Positions 40,295 to 50,721 are shown, counted from the stretch's first letter. The stretch is DNA of 64,000 nucleotides from Chryseobacterium indologenes (GCF_018362995.1 NZ_CP074372.1:4712001-4776000); one strand, 5' to 3'. A program made the numbers and translations. Notes: generated by a model from the sequence alone, not told the origin.

Positions 40295-41989
40295 ATGAAG
40301 AATAATATGCTAAATAAATATTCAAAAACATTCACACAAAACAGTGAGCAGCCCGCAGCCAAAGCAATGTTGTACGGGATAGGATTTAAAGAAGAAGATA
40401 TGCACAAAGCCCAGATTGGAATTGCCAGTATGGGATACGATGGAAATACATGCAATATGCACCTCAACGATCTCGCTAAAATGGTAAAAGAAGGAACGTG
40501 GGAACATGGATTGGCCGGACTGATATTTAATACGATTGGTGTAAGTGACGGAATGAGCAACGGAACAGACGGAATGCGTTATTCTCTGGTGAGCCGTGAT
40601 GTAATTGCTGACAGTATTGAAGCAATCTGTGGAGCCCAATATTATGACGGACTGATTGCATTACCAGGCTGCGACAAAAATATGCCGGGAACCATTATTG
40701 CAATGGGAAGATTAGACAGACCATCCATCATGGTATATGGAGGTACTATTGCTCCCGGTTGTTACAAAGGAGAACAGCTCAATATAGTTTCAGCTTTTGA
40801 AGCCTTAGGGAAAAAAATTGCAGGAGAAATTACAGAAGAAGATTTTGATGGTGTTGTGAAAAATTCATGTCCCGGAGCAGGAGCATGTGGAGGAATGTAC
40901 ACTGCCAATACAATGGCTTCTGCAATTGAAGCATTAGGAATGAGCCTTCCGTATTCATCCTCCAATCCTGCTTTAAGCAAAGAAAAACGGGAAGAATGTC
41001 ATGAAGCGGGAAAATATCTGAAAGTATTACTGGAAAAAGATATTAAGCCTTCCGATATCATGACCCGAAAAGCTTTTGAAAATGCACTGCGCATGATTGT
41101 TATTTTGGGAGGAAGTACCAATGCTGTTTTACATTTTATAGCCATGGCAAAAAGTGTCGGAGTATCACTGGATCAGGATGATTTTCAAAAAATGAGTGAT
41201 TGTACTCCTGTTCTGGCAGACCTTAAACCAAGCGGAAAATATCTGATGCAGGATTTGTATGAGCACGGAGGAATACCATCGGTAATGAAATACCTTTTAA
41301 AACAAGGACTGTTACACGGGGATTGCCTGACTGTAACCGGAAAGACATTAGCCGAGAATTTAGAAAATGTTCCAGATCTGGATTTTAATACACAGAAAAT
41401 CATAAAACCTCTTTCAGAACCTGTAAAAGCTACCGGACATCTGAGAATACTGTACGGAAACCTTGCTGAAAAAGGAAGCGTGGCGAAAATCACAGGGAAA
41501 GAAGGCGAACGTTTTGTAGGGAAAGCCCGTGTATTTGATGGTGAAAAAAATCTGATCAGAGGAATTCAGGACGGAACCGTACAACATGGTGATGTCATCG
41601 TCATCCGGAATGAAGGTCCGAAAGGAGCTCCCGGAATGCCGGAAATGCTGAAACCTACAAGTGCGTTGATTGGAGCTGGCCTTGGAAGCAGTGTCGCTTT
41701 AATCACAGACGGAAGGTTTAGCGGAGGAACCCATGGTTTTGTAGTGGGACACATTACTCCCGAAGCCCATGAAGGAGGTCTGATAGCTTTTGTAAACGAT
41801 GATGACCTGATTGAAATTGATGCCGTAAACAATACTATACAGCTCAAAGTTTCAGACGAAGAAATTGAAAGAAGAAAAAAAGGGTGGCAAAAACCCCCTC
41901 TTAAAGTACAGAAAGGACTGCTTTATAAATATGCATTAACAGTATCATCGGCTGCTGAAGGCTGTGTAACGGATGAAATCACTCAATAA
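40295..41989 (+). CDS. ilvD: Dihydroxy-acid dehydratase
   Basis: The 564-residue iron-sulfur enzyme dehydrates dihydroxy-isovalerate and dihydroxy-methylvalerate to the keto acids. Cluster cysteines are seen in [20 protein letters not shown] and [18 protein letters not shown]. The C-terminal signature [21 protein letters not shown] is intact. A second ATG four codons in (MLNKYSK) is an alternative start. A 167-bp gap separates it from ilvE, the only large gap in the operon; it contains a 13-codon ORF but no hairpin. Confidence 0.95.
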   Translation: MKNNMLNKYSKTFTQNSEQPAAKAMLYGIGFKEEDMHKAQIGIASMGYDGNTCNMHLNDLAKMVKEGTWEHGLAGLIFNTIGVSDGMSNGTDGMRYSLVSRDVIADSIEAICGAQYYDGLIALPGCDKNMPGTIIAMGRLDRPSIMVYGGTIAPGCYKGEQLNIVSAFEALGKKIAGEITEEDFDGVVKNSCPGAGACGGMYTANTMASAIEALGMSLPYSSSNPALSKEKREECHEAGKYLKVLLEKDIKPSDIMTRKAFENALRMIVILGGSTNAVLHFIAMAKSVGVSLDQDDFQKMSDCTPVLADLKPSGKYLMQDLYEHGGIPSVMKYLLKQGLLHGDCLTVTGKTLAENLENVPDLDFNTQKIIKPLSEPVKATGHLRILYGNLAEKGSVAKITGKEGERFVGKARVFDGEKNLIRGIQDGTVQHGDVIVIRNEGPKGAPGMPEMLKPTSALIGAGLGSSVALITDGRFSGGTHGFVVGHITPEAHEGGLIAFVNDDDLIEIDAVNNTIQLKVSDEEIERRKKGWQKPPLKVQKGLLYKYALTVSSAAEGCVTDEITQ

Positions 41990-41995
41990 AAGTAT

Positions 41996-43720
41996 ATGGA
42001 AAACCTGAATTTATCAACAGAAATACAACTTAGCGGAAGCCGGATCATTCTGGAAGCATTTCTTAACGAAGGCGTAAAAACAGTTTTCGGATACCCTGGC
42101 GGGGCTATTATTCCTATCTACGATGCCCTTTATGATTATCGGGAAACGCTGAAACATATTCTGGTACGTCATGAGCAGGCAGCGGTACATGCGGCACAAG
42201 GTCTGGCAAGAGTATCAGGAGAAGTAGGAGTCGTTTTGGCAACAAGTGGTCCGGGAGCAACCAACCTTGTGACGGGATTAGCGGATGCTCTGTTGGATAA
42301 TACCCCTTTGGTTTGTATTACAGGACAGGTTTTTGAACATCTTCTGGGAACCGATGCCTTTCAGGAAATAGATGTAATGAATGTTACAAGCCCGGTTACC
42401 AAATGGAATTATCAGGTTACTGATGCCAATGAGCTTCCCGAAGTACTGGCAAAAGCATTTTACATCGCAAAATCAGGCCGTCCAGGTCCTGTATTGATTG
42501 ATGTTACTAAAAATGCCCAGCTGCAATCTGTTGATTATAAAGGATATTCTCCATGTCATTCATTGAGAAGTTATAAACCAGATCCGGATCCTTGTTTTGA
42601 AAATATTGAAAAAGCGGTACAGCTGATCAATGAGGCAGAAAGACCATTTATTATTGCCGGGCAGGGGATTATGTTGGGGAAAGCTGAAAAAGAGTTCTTA
42701 GAGTTTGCTGAAAAATCAGGAATTCCGGTGGCATGGACAGTGCTGGGAATGAGCGCTATTCCTACCGATCATCCACAAGCCGTTGGGATGGTAGGAATGC
42801 ACGGAAACTATGGACCGAATATTTTAACCAACGAATGTGATGTTTTGATTGCTGTCGGAATGCGTTTCGATGACCGTGTAACAGGAAAATTGGATCAGTA
42901 TGCGAAGCAGGCGAAAATCATTCATCTGGACATCGATAAGGCAGAGATCAATAAAAATGTGAAAGTAGATGTTCCGGTTCTTGGAAACTGTAAACACACA
43001 CTTCCGTTTCTTACAAAATGGATTACAAAAAGAGAATACCCGGAATGGCATGAAAGATTTAAAAGCTGTCATGAAATTGAAAGTATCAACCTCATCAATA
43101 CTGAACTTTATCCTGAAGAAGGAGAAATTACAATGGGAGAAGTTATCCGTTATCTGAACGAGATGACAAAAGGAGAGGCGGTAATTGTAACCGATGTGGG
43201 ACAGCATCAGATGGCAACATGCCGTTATTCTAAATTTAAGAATCCCCGTACCAATGTAACAAGTGGTGGATTGGGAACCATGGGATTCTGTCTTCCTGCT
43301 GCAATAGGAGCATCCTACGCAGAGACTGGACGTCCTGTAATTGCTGTCATGGGAGATGGAGGTGCTCAAATGAATATTCAGGAGTTGGGAACCATTATGC
43401 AGTATCATCCGGAGGTTAAAATTCTAATCCTTAATAACTGCTATCTGGGAATGGTAAGGCAATGGCAGGAATTGTTTCATGAAGAAAGATATTCCTCGGT
43501 GGATATTCAGAGTCCTGATTTTGTTCAGGTGGCAAAAGGATATAATATTCCAGGAAACAGAGTCTCTGAGAGAGAAGATTTGAAATGGGCCATTCGGGAA
43601 ATGCTGGATCACAAAGGATCTTTCCTTCTTGAAGTTATGACCGGAAAAGAGCACAATGTATTCCCAATGATTCCTCAAGGGAAAAGTGTTTCGGAAATTG
43701 TACTGAATAATAAATTTTAA
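41996..43720 (+). CDS. ilvB: Acetolactate synthase large subunit
   Basis: The 574-residue thiamine-diphosphate enzyme condenses pyruvate with pyruvate or 2-ketobutyrate at the first common step. The catalytic glutamate lies in LVRHEQAAVHAAQGLAR, the FAD-binding central domain includes GMVGMHGNYGPN, and the ThDP motif is GDGGAQMNIQELGTIMQY to ILILNN. It begins 6 bp after ilvD and is followed after 10 bp by its regulatory subunit gene. Confidence 0.96.
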   Translation: MENLNLSTEIQLSGSRIILEAFLNEGVKTVFGYPGGAIIPIYDALYDYRETLKHILVRHEQAAVHAAQGLARVSGEVGVVLATSGPGATNLVTGLADALLDNTPLVCITGQVFEHLLGTDAFQEIDVMNVTSPVTKWNYQVTDANELPEVLAKAFYIAKSGRPGPVLIDVTKNAQLQSVDYKGYSPCHSLRSYKPDPDPCFENIEKAVQLINEAERPFIIAGQGIMLGKAEKEFLEFAEKSGIPVAWTVLGMSAIPTDHPQAVGMVGMHGNYGPNILTNECDVLIAVGMRFDDRVTGKLDQYAKQAKIIHLDIDKAEINKNVKVDVPVLGNCKHTLPFLTKWITKREYPEWHERFKSCHEIESINLINTELYPEEGEITMGEVIRYLNEMTKGEAVIVTDVGQHQMATCRYSKFKNPRTNVTSGGLGTMGFCLPAAIGASYAETGRPVIAVMGDGGAQMNIQELGTIMQYHPEVKILILNNCYLGMVRQWQELFHEERYSSVDIQSPDFVQVAKGYNIPGNRVSEREDLKWAIREMLDHKGSFLLEVMTGKEHNVFPMIPQGKSVSEIVLNNKF

Positions 43721-43730
43721 AAATAAAAAT

Positions 43731-44012
43731 ATGAAAACAGATCATAAAGAATATACCATTACAGCGTATACCGAAGATTATTTAGGGTTGATCGGACGGA
43801 TCAATGCTATTTTTTCAAGAAGAAGAATTTCTATGGTAACCTTCCATGTAGGTCCTTCAGAAATAGAAAAAGTTAAAAAATTTGTCATAGTGATCAGGGA
43901 AACCGAAGATTCTGTTCAGAAAATCAGCAGACAAATGGAAAAGCAGATAGACGTTCTGGAAGTACATTATCACAGAACCCCTTATCTGACTGCAATAGAA
44001 TACGCAAGCTAG
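43731..44012 (+). CDS. ilvN: Acetolactate synthase small (regulatory) subunit, short form
   Basis: This 93-residue protein consists of one ACT domain (YTITAYTEDYLGLIGRINAIFSRRRISMVTFHVG, then KFVIVIRETEDSVQKISRQMEKQIDVLEVHYH). E. coli IlvH has about 160 residues with an additional C-terminal domain; here the second half is absent, more like E. coli IlvM. It activates IlvB and mediates feedback by valine in most systems. Whether this short form is valine-sensitive cannot be told. It lies between ilvB and ilvC. Confidence 0.88.
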   Translation: MKTDHKEYTITAYTEDYLGLIGRINAIFSRRRISMVTFHVGPSEIEKVKKFVIVIRETEDSVQKISRQMEKQIDVLEVHYHRTPYLTAIEYAS

Positions 44013-44056
44013 TAAAAAAGTAAACATCATAATCAATAACAAATAAAATCAAAAAA

Positions 44057-45103
44057 ATGGCAAAATTGAATTTTGGAGGAGTAGAAGAGAACGTAGTAAC
44101 GAGAAATGAATTTCCGTTGGAAAAAGCTCAGGAAGTATTAAAAAATGAAGTCGTAGCAGTAATTGGATACGGAGTGCAGGGACCCGGACAGGCTTTGAAC
44201 CAGAAAGATAACGGAGTTAATGTCATTGTAGGACAGAGAAAAAACTCCAAATCATGGGATAAAGCAATCGCAGACGGATTTGTTCCGGGAGAAACTTTAT
44301 TTGAAATCGAAGAAGCTTTAGAAAAAGGAACCATTATCTGCTACCTTCTGAGCGATGCCGCACAGATTGAATACTGGCCAAAAGTAAAACAACATCTTAC
44401 TCCGGGAAAAGCACTGTATTTTTCTCATGGTTTCGGAATCACCTTTAGCGAACGCACAGGAATCGTTCCTCCAGCCGATGTAGATGTATTTCTGGTAGCA
44501 CCAAAAGGTTCGGGAACGTCCCTGAGAAGAATGTTTCTGCAGAACAGAGGTCTGAACAGCAGTTTTGCCGTATACCAGGATGCAACAGGAAAAGCAAGAG
44601 AAAGAGTAACTGCATTGGGGATTGCAATAGGAAGCGGATATCTTTTTGAAACCGATTTTAAAAAAGAAGTTTACAGCGATCTCGCCGGAGAACGAGGAAC
44701 ATTGATGGGAGCTGTACAGGGAATATTTGCCGCTCAGTATGATGTATTGAGAAAAAACGGACACAGTCCTTCCGAAGCCTTCAATGAAACCGTAGAAGAG
44801 CTTACCCAGTCATTAATGCCATTGGTAGCAGAAAACGGGATGGACTGGATGTATGCCAACTGCAGCACAACCGCTCAGAGAGGAGCTTTGGATTGGTGGA
44901 AGCGTTTCAGAGATGCCACTTCACCTTTGTTTGAAGAGTTGTATGATAATGTGGCCAAAGGAAATGAAGCGCAGCGCTCGATCGACAGTAACAGCAAGCC
45001 TGATTATCGTGAGAAACTGGAAGTGGAACTTACCGAGTTAAGAGAAAGCGAAATGTGGAAGGCCGGCAAGACCGTACGAAGCCTGAGACCCGAAAACAAT
45101 TAA
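44057..45103 (+). CDS. ilvC: Ketol-acid reductoisomerase
   Basis: The 348-residue enzyme isomerises and reduces acetolactate and acetohydroxybutyrate. The Rossmann motif IGYGVQGPGQALNQKDNG and VIVGQRKNSKSW (phosphate-binding loop with Arg and Lys, favouring NADPH) is followed by FLVAPKGSGTSLRRMF, SDLAGERGTLMGA and VEELTQSLMPLVAENGMDWM, which carry acidic magnesium ligands. The size fits the shorter class I. It is fifth in the ilv operon. Confidence 0.95.
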   Translation: MAKLNFGGVEENVVTRNEFPLEKAQEVLKNEVVAVIGYGVQGPGQALNQKDNGVNVIVGQRKNSKSWDKAIADGFVPGETLFEIEEALEKGTIICYLLSDAAQIEYWPKVKQHLTPGKALYFSHGFGITFSERTGIVPPADVDVFLVAPKGSGTSLRRMFLQNRGLNSSFAVYQDATGKARERVTALGIAIGSGYLFETDFKKEVYSDLAGERGTLMGAVQGIFAAQYDVLRKNGHSPSEAFNETVEELTQSLMPLVAENGMDWMYANCSTTAQRGALDWWKRFRDATSPLFEELYDNVAKGNEAQRSIDSNSKPDYREKLEVELTELRESEMWKAGKTVRSLRPENN

Positions 45104-45115
45104 TACTTATACAAG

Positions 45116-46378
45116 ATGATGAAAGAGGGAATAAGTTCCTCCGTTTTAGAGAATGTCTATAAAGCGGAGGAACGATTAAAAAATGTAGTGGTAAAAACAC
45201 CTTTGGCTGTCAATAACAATCTGTCAGCCATTTATGACGCAAATATCCGTTTCAAAAGAGAAGACCTTCAAAGGGTAAGATCCTATAAAATAAGAGGAGC
45301 CTATAATAAGATGGCAACGATGTCAAAGGAAGAACTCTCAAAAGGAGTGGTGTGTGCCAGTGCCGGAAACCATGCACAGGGAGTGGCTTTTGCCTGTCAT
45401 ACCATGAAGGTGAAAGGAACTATTTTCATGCCTTTACCAACGCCTGGACAAAAACTTGAACAGGTGAAAATGTTCGGGGGAGAATATATTGATGTTATTT
45501 TGTTCGGAGATACATTTGATGCTGCCAAAGATGCTGCGCTGAGGTTTTGTGAAGATCATGACAGCGCATTTATTCATCCTTTTGATGATCCTGCGATCAT
45601 TGAAGGGCAGGCCACAACGGCACTCGAGATTCTGGAGCAGGCTGAAGGTGTTGTTGATTATCTTTTTGTCCCGATTGGAGGCGGTGGATTGGCAGCAGGA
45701 ATTTGTTCCGTCTTTCAGCATCTGTCCCCACAGACGAAAATCATTGGAGTAGAACCTTCGGCGGCAGCAAGTATGAAAAAAGCGCTGGAAAAAGGGAAGC
45801 CTGTCCTTCTTGAAAAGATCAGCCGGTTTGTAGATGGAGCAGCTGTACAGAAGGTGGGAGATCTCACTTTTGAACGCTGTAAAAATATCCTGCACGATAT
45901 GGCTACAGTAGATGAAGGACTCGTATGTGAAACCATATTGTCATTATATAATAAAGATGCCATTGTTGTAGAACCTGCGGGAGCTCTTTCTGTGGCTGCA
46001 TTGGAAAAATATGGGAATGAAATAAAAGGTAAAAATGTAGTCTGCATCATCAGTGGAAGCAATAATGATATTACCCGTATGGAAGAAATCAAGGAAAAAG
46101 CTTTGCTGCATGCGGGATTAAAACACTATTTCCTCGTTCGATTTCCACAACGCCCCGGAGCATTGAAAACTTTTGTAATGGATGTGCTGGGACCTGATGA
46201 TGATATCACTTATTTTGAGTACACCCAGAAAAATTCAAAAGAAAAAGGAATTGCTGTGGTAGGAATTGCTCTGAAACAGAATAAAGATTTCACTCCTTTG
46301 ATTGATAAGATGAAACAATATGATTTCTTTGTCAACTATCTGAATAATGATCCATCACTGATGAATTTACTTATTTAA
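45116..46378 (+). CDS. ilvA: Threonine dehydratase (biosynthetic)
   Basis: The 420-residue PLP enzyme converts threonine to 2-ketobutyrate, the committed step toward isoleucine. The PLP lysine lies in RVRSYKIRGAYNKM, the glycine loop in PIGGGGLAAGI, and ISGSNNDI closes the catalytic domain. A C-terminal ACT-like segment (about 335-420, HYFLVRFPQRPGALKTFV) is single rather than double. A second ATG one codon later is equally possible. Last gene of the ilv operon, so the whole pathway from threonine to isoleucine is in one unit. Confidence 0.95.
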   Translation: MMKEGISSSVLENVYKAEERLKNVVVKTPLAVNNNLSAIYDANIRFKREDLQRVRSYKIRGAYNKMATMSKEELSKGVVCASAGNHAQGVAFACHTMKVKGTIFMPLPTPGQKLEQVKMFGGEYIDVILFGDTFDAAKDAALRFCEDHDSAFIHPFDDPAIIEGQATTALEILEQAEGVVDYLFVPIGGGGLAAGICSVFQHLSPQTKIIGVEPSAAASMKKALEKGKPVLLEKISRFVDGAAVQKVGDLTFERCKNILHDMATVDEGLVCETILSLYNKDAIVVEPAGALSVAALEKYGNEIKGKNVVCIISGSNNDITRMEEIKEKALLHAGLKHYFLVRFPQRPGALKTFVMDVLGPDDDITYFEYTQKNSKEKGIAVVGIALKQNKDFTPLIDKMKQYDFFVNYLNNDPSLMNLLI

Positions 46379-46386
46379 AATTTTAA

Positions 46387-46514
46387 AACCATTAAGAAGA
46401 ATTTAGTTTTAAGAATAATGAAGGAAATATCTTCAGATATTTATAAGCAGAATACTTCATTCAAATTCATTTGAATCTTAACTTTCCTTATAATCTAAAT
46501 TCTTCTTAATGGTT
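46387..46514. repeat. 128-bp element bounded by perfect 20-base inverted repeats
   Basis: AACCATTAAGAAGAATTTAG (46387-46406) has its exact complement at 46495-46514. Inside are two smaller hairpins: AAATATC-ttca-GATATTT (46425-46442) and ATTCAAAT-tc-ATTTGAAT (46459-46476). It fills the space between the convergent ends of ilvA and the M28 peptidase gene and has no T tract, so it is not an ordinary terminator. Confidence 0.85.
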
Positions 46515-46531
46515 CAATTTTTCTTTATCAA

Positions 46532-48001
46532 TTATCTTTCCAGAGAAAAATTAGGAATTACTTTCGGACGTTCTGTTTCATTAGCAACCTTCCAGGATGT
46601 TCTGTACATCCATTCCGTCATTTTATACAGCTTTTTATAATTGATATTTTCAGATTCATCCTGTGGCGTATGGTACTGATCATGTAGCACACTCGTGAAG
46701 AATATAGCAGGAATCCCAATTTTAGCATACGGAAGATGATCGCTTCTGAAATAGAAATATTCAGCGTGGCTTGGAGAATCCCAATCTTTCAGATATTTGA
46801 ATTTTGTACTCTCATTATTGGCTTCTTCAGCCATTTTTACAAGTTCTTCAGAATTCTTGTGTGGAGCATTTCCTCCCAATAAAGCTGCTTCATTATTGTC
46901 ATTTCTCCCAATCATATCACCATTAAGCACGGCTACAATTTTCTCTTTTGGAACAACCGGATGAGCTGCATGCCACCTGGAACCTAGTAATCCTCTTTCT
47001 TCAGCTCCATGAAAAACAAACAGGATACTTCTTTTTCCCGGCTGCTTTTTATAAGCTCTTGCCATTGCCAGCATCGCAACACAGGTACTTGCATTATCAT
47101 CAGCACCATTGTAGATCGTATCATTCTTTACAGGATGTCGGATTCCGTCATGATCCTGATGTCCGCTTAGCAGAACATATTCATTTTTAAGAACCGGGTC
47201 GGTACCTTCTATTTTTCCGATGATATTCACTGATGGATATTTGTAAGTTTCAGTGATGAGGTTAAGAGTTGCCTTAGGATTGTTTTTTACCCAGCCTGCA
47301 TTTTCTCTTTTGATCCATAAAACAGGAATATTATTGGTGATTTTTTCTCTCAAACCTTCCACACCATAGCTTCCTCTTGTCATTTGAGGAAGTACTTCCA
47401 CCCAGCTTTGTTCAGAAGTGTCGTCGGTAATGAAAATAATTGCTTTCGCTCCCAGTTCAGAAGCTTTATTGTAATATTTATTCCTTACAAATCCCGGATA
47501 TCTTCTTACAAAAAGAGTCATATCCTTAGAGATATTTTTGTCTGAAGCATTTACAGCAAGTACTTTTCCTTTGATATTGAATTTAGCAAGATCTTCAGGC
47601 TCGGCGTTTCCCGCATATACAATTTCGGCATCTATAGAAGCGTTTACAGGCTCAGCAACCAGGAAGTCTTTCCATAGTTTCAAGTTATTATCTCCAATTT
47701 TCAGGCTGCTTTGTGGAATTACCTGATGTCTGTACATATCAAAGAACTGGAAAAATGTCCCGTTATCTCCGGCAGGTTTCATTCCAACTTCTTTTGCCTT
47801 GTCGGCAAGCCACATGGAGACTTTCAATTCATCCAGCGTTCCTGCTTCACGGCCCCAGAACTGATCTGTAGCAAGCTGATACATATCGGTACGAAGATCA
47901 GTTTCTTTGATGGCAGAAACCAAAGGTTTTTTATAATTCTGAGCATTTCCCAGGGTAAACAGGAAAAGGCTCAACAGAGAGTAAATGCAATTTTTATTCA
48001 T
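46532..48001 (-). CDS. Secreted M28 family zinc aminopeptidase
   Basis: The 489-residue product has a signal peptide (IYSLLSLFLFTLGNA, cleavage before QNY), a PA-like insert (about 130-240), and the M28 catalytic domain: LSGHQDHDG (zinc His), NGADDNASTCVAMLAMA (bridging Asp), FHGAEERGLLGS (catalytic and metal Glu), VLNGDMIGRND (metal Asp). It probably releases N-terminal amino acids from peptides in the periplasm or outside. A 78-residue protein gene lies 8 bp upstream on the same strand. Confidence 0.88.
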   Translation of the reverse strand: MNKNCIYSLLSLFLFTLGNAQNYKKPLVSAIKETDLRTDMYQLATDQFWGREAGTLDELKVSMWLADKAKEVGMKPAGDNGTFFQFFDMYRHQVIPQSSLKIGDNNLKLWKDFLVAEPVNASIDAEIVYAGNAEPEDLAKFNIKGKVLAVNASDKNISKDMTLFVRRYPGFVRNKYYNKASELGAKAIIFITDDTSEQSWVEVLPQMTRGSYGVEGLREKITNNIPVLWIKRENAGWVKNNPKATLNLITETYKYPSVNIIGKIEGTDPVLKNEYVLLSGHQDHDGIRHPVKNDTIYNGADDNASTCVAMLAMARAYKKQPGKRSILFVFHGAEERGLLGSRWHAAHPVVPKEKIVAVLNGDMIGRNDNNEAALLGGNAPHKNSEELVKMAEEANNESTKFKYLKDWDSPSHAEYFYFRSDHLPYAKIGIPAIFFTSVLHDQYHTPQDESENINYKKLYKMTEWMYRTSWKVANETERPKVIPNFSLER

Positions 48002-48009
48002 AGCAGTAT

Positions 48010-48246
48010 TTAATTAAATTCAGCTAATTTCTCTGAAAACTGTTTTGAAAATTCCTTTCTGTCTTCTTCCAGTTTTTCCTTTGTAGAAGGTAAAATATAA
48101 TTAAAAAGGATCTTGTCTTCATTGTCTAAAAAGATAATTTCCTTTTCGTTCCCATCGATCATCTGTGAGAAAATTTCCCACATCGGAGTGTCTTTTAATT
48201 TTAATAATTCAAAAAACTGTTCTGCTTTGATTTCGATTTTCTGCAT
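48010..48246 (-). CDS. Small hypothetical protein
   Basis: The 78-residue product is acidic and helical (MQKIEIKAEQFFELLKLKDTP, then KEKLEEDRKEFSKQFSEKLAEF), without cysteines or a signal peptide. No family is recognised. Its stop lies 8 bp upstream of the peptidase start, so the two probably share a transcript. Confidence 0.6.
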   Translation of the reverse strand: MQKIEIKAEQFFELLKLKDTPMWEIFSQMIDGNEKEIIFLDNEDKILFNYILPSTKEKLEEDRKEFSKQFSEKLAEFN

Positions 48247-48321
48247 GTTCTTTTTTATATATTATCGGTGAATATTCCTGAATTTACATTCAAAAATAAA
48301 GATTTTGTCTTTTTCTGACGA

Positions 48322-50721
48322 TTAAAACTCGAGAAACTTCAGTTTAAACTGAATCGCAAAGTTTTCTTTGAAATGAGGAGTTGCGTAATAACCCACTCTG
48401 TAGAATAAACCTAAGTTAAAATAACTGGAAAGGAAATTGTTCCATTCCAAACCTACTTCCTGATACAGGTGATCCAGTTTTCTGAACTTAAACTGATGGT
48501 ATTCCGGATGCTTCATATCTCCGATAGTTCCTCTCAGAACAAAATCAAAGCTGGAAACATTGTGCCCGAAACTTTTGAAATACAACGGAAGCTTGTGAGT
48601 GAAGTAATATGCGATAAATCTGTCATTATAATATTTTCCACCCTCCAGAGTAGCAAATCCAAGATAAGAAGTAAGGTTAAAATTGAAATCCTTACCAGGA
48701 GAAGCAAGCCCGTTCATTGTAAAGTTTTTCCAGATTGGCGCTTCACCCAAAACAGCACCTCCGTACAGCCTGAAACCAGTAGTCCCGATGGGTGTCTTAA
48801 AATTATGAACAAAAAGAGCATCAAAACGAGAATAATTAAAGTTCCCCTGCAGCAGTTTGTAGCTCTGCTCATAATTGAAATACAACTCAGGATACTTCTG
48901 GTCAATCAGAGATTTTCCCTGAGGAGTCATGATATTGGTAGAATTCGGAGAATATTTTAAGGTAAAAAGCGTATTGAAATTCCTGTATGAAGTTCCTCTG
49001 TCTCTGAACTGATAATCAAATTCTGCCTCTTCAGTATTTCTTCTTACGGCAAGGGCAAGTGTAAGACCATTGGTCACGTCATTCATATAGGATAAGGCAG
49101 CTCCTTTGAAGTGAAAATATTTATCATTATTCAGGTTATTCCCGAAATTCATCGTCCTCATTTTGAAGTTCCAGAGTTTTCTGTTGAACTCTCCTGATGC
49201 CGTCACATCATCATACACCTCAAATCTGAAAATTGAATTTTTTTCCAGCGAGGTTTTCATATCAAGTCCCATTCCGTATTTCCATCTTCTGTCTTTTACA
49301 CCGTATGCAAAATAATAATCCGGTGAAAAATAAGGGTTGAAATTTTCATTCAGTTTTGCCTTTAAACCTAATCTGAAGCCTTCATAAGAGTTATAATTGA
49401 CAATTTCATCCACCGCAAAATCTACAGAACCCACTCTGATCTGTCCGTTCAGTAATCCGGATAAGATCTGTGCTTTGCTGTCGATTTTATATTTTTTACC
49501 TAAACTGTCGATCGTTTTATAGGTGTTTTGTTCTCTTTCCGTAAGAGGTTCCGTTCTGTAACGGTCCAGAGAATGGCCGTCAATATTTTTTACGGAGAAA
49601 GTATAGCCTTTGAAATCTTTGGGATTCTCTTCGATGGGAGCTTCGAAATCAAAATATTTTGAGGTGAGGAAAGCATAGGTGCCGAAGCTTTTTTTATCTT
49701 TCTTATCGTCAGCATGTTCCTTGTCATCCATCGCCATTTTCCCCATTTTAAGCTTTGTCTTTTCATGGGCAAGGAACCATTTGTTATTGTAGAATACCCA
49801 TGTACTTGTGATAATTCCGTCGTTTTTATTTTTACTGAAATTTTCAATCTTTTTGATTCCGTAGGTTTCCGTATCTACATATATGGCGCCGTTATATTTT
49901 CGTTTTCTGTCCGTTTTTTTGTAATTAACTTCACGGAAACGGATCACAAAGTTTTTTCTCCCGTCAAGAGTAACGGTATCCGAAAGAAAGAACCTGTACA
50001 ATCCTCTGTTCTCGGGCTTCACCTGTTCAGGAACAATATCCCTGTTACTCTGCTGGAGTGCAATCATTTCATAGATTGGCTGCTTCAGACCAGAAATTCT
50101 GTTGTCCAGAATATTGATCTTTTCACCATATTTTTTGGAATATAAAAACTCTTGTGCTCTTTCCCAGAGAAAGAGTTTACTTTTTGAAAATACTTTTCTT
50201 GCGGAAATATTATTTAATGAATCTTTTTCTCTTTTTTTCTTGAAAATATTTAGATCATTGAAATATTGATTAAACTGTGTAAGGCTGTCTTCATCAATAT
50301 CCAGAGATATTTTTTCATAGGATTTATAAGAGTAGGAACCTAAACTTTTTGGAGAGTTTTCATTAAAAAGTTTGTTCACTTTTTTCAGAATTTCCAAAGC
50401 TCTGGGATCACTTTTATCTTCAATAACTACTGCTTCAATGCTGGTGGTTTTTGAAGACTTTTTGAGCAGGGAAACCTCCATGCTGCTTTCTACTGATACC
50501 GTTTCTTTCTGATAAGAATCGGCGTCAATATCAATGTTTTTGCATCCTGTTTTAAATTCAAGAACGCCCTGTTCATTAGTGTATCCAATGACGGTGTTGT
50601 CACATGATACTTTTGCGTTAAAAACAGGCTTTTGACTGGCGTCATCCACAATCTTAATTTTTGATTGCGAATACCCCAAAAAGCAGATCAGAAAAAATAA
50701 TAACAGTAAACCCCTTTTCAT
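48322..50721 (-). CDS. DUF5686 outer-membrane protein with carboxypeptidase-like domain
   Basis: The 799-residue protein begins with a signal peptide (GLLLLFFLICFLGYSQS) and a carboxypeptidase-regulatory-like plug (about 20-95: KIKIVDDASQKPVFNAKVSCDNTVIGYTNEQGVLEF), followed by a DUF5686 region and a long series of amphipathic strands that end in NFAIQFKLKFLEF, whose terminal Phe is typical of outer-membrane barrels. It resembles TonB-receptor-associated surface proteins, without a TonB box that I can identify. The substrate is unknown. Confidence 0.82.
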   Translation of the reverse strand: MKRGLLLLFFLICFLGYSQSKIKIVDDASQKPVFNAKVSCDNTVIGYTNEQGVLEFKTGCKNIDIDADSYQKETVSVESSMEVSLLKKSSKTTSIEAVVIEDKSDPRALEILKKVNKLFNENSPKSLGSYSYKSYEKISLDIDEDSLTQFNQYFNDLNIFKKKREKDSLNNISARKVFSKSKLFLWERAQEFLYSKKYGEKINILDNRISGLKQPIYEMIALQQSNRDIVPEQVKPENRGLYRFFLSDTVTLDGRKNFVIRFREVNYKKTDRKRKYNGAIYVDTETYGIKKIENFSKNKNDGIITSTWVFYNNKWFLAHEKTKLKMGKMAMDDKEHADDKKDKKSFGTYAFLTSKYFDFEAPIEENPKDFKGYTFSVKNIDGHSLDRYRTEPLTEREQNTYKTIDSLGKKYKIDSKAQILSGLLNGQIRVGSVDFAVDEIVNYNSYEGFRLGLKAKLNENFNPYFSPDYYFAYGVKDRRWKYGMGLDMKTSLEKNSIFRFEVYDDVTASGEFNRKLWNFKMRTMNFGNNLNNDKYFHFKGAALSYMNDVTNGLTLALAVRRNTEEAEFDYQFRDRGTSYRNFNTLFTLKYSPNSTNIMTPQGKSLIDQKYPELYFNYEQSYKLLQGNFNYSRFDALFVHNFKTPIGTTGFRLYGGAVLGEAPIWKNFTMNGLASPGKDFNFNLTSYLGFATLEGGKYYNDRFIAYYFTHKLPLYFKSFGHNVSSFDFVLRGTIGDMKHPEYHQFKFRKLDHLYQEVGLEWNNFLSSYFNLGLFYRVGYYATPHFKENFAIQFKLKFLEF

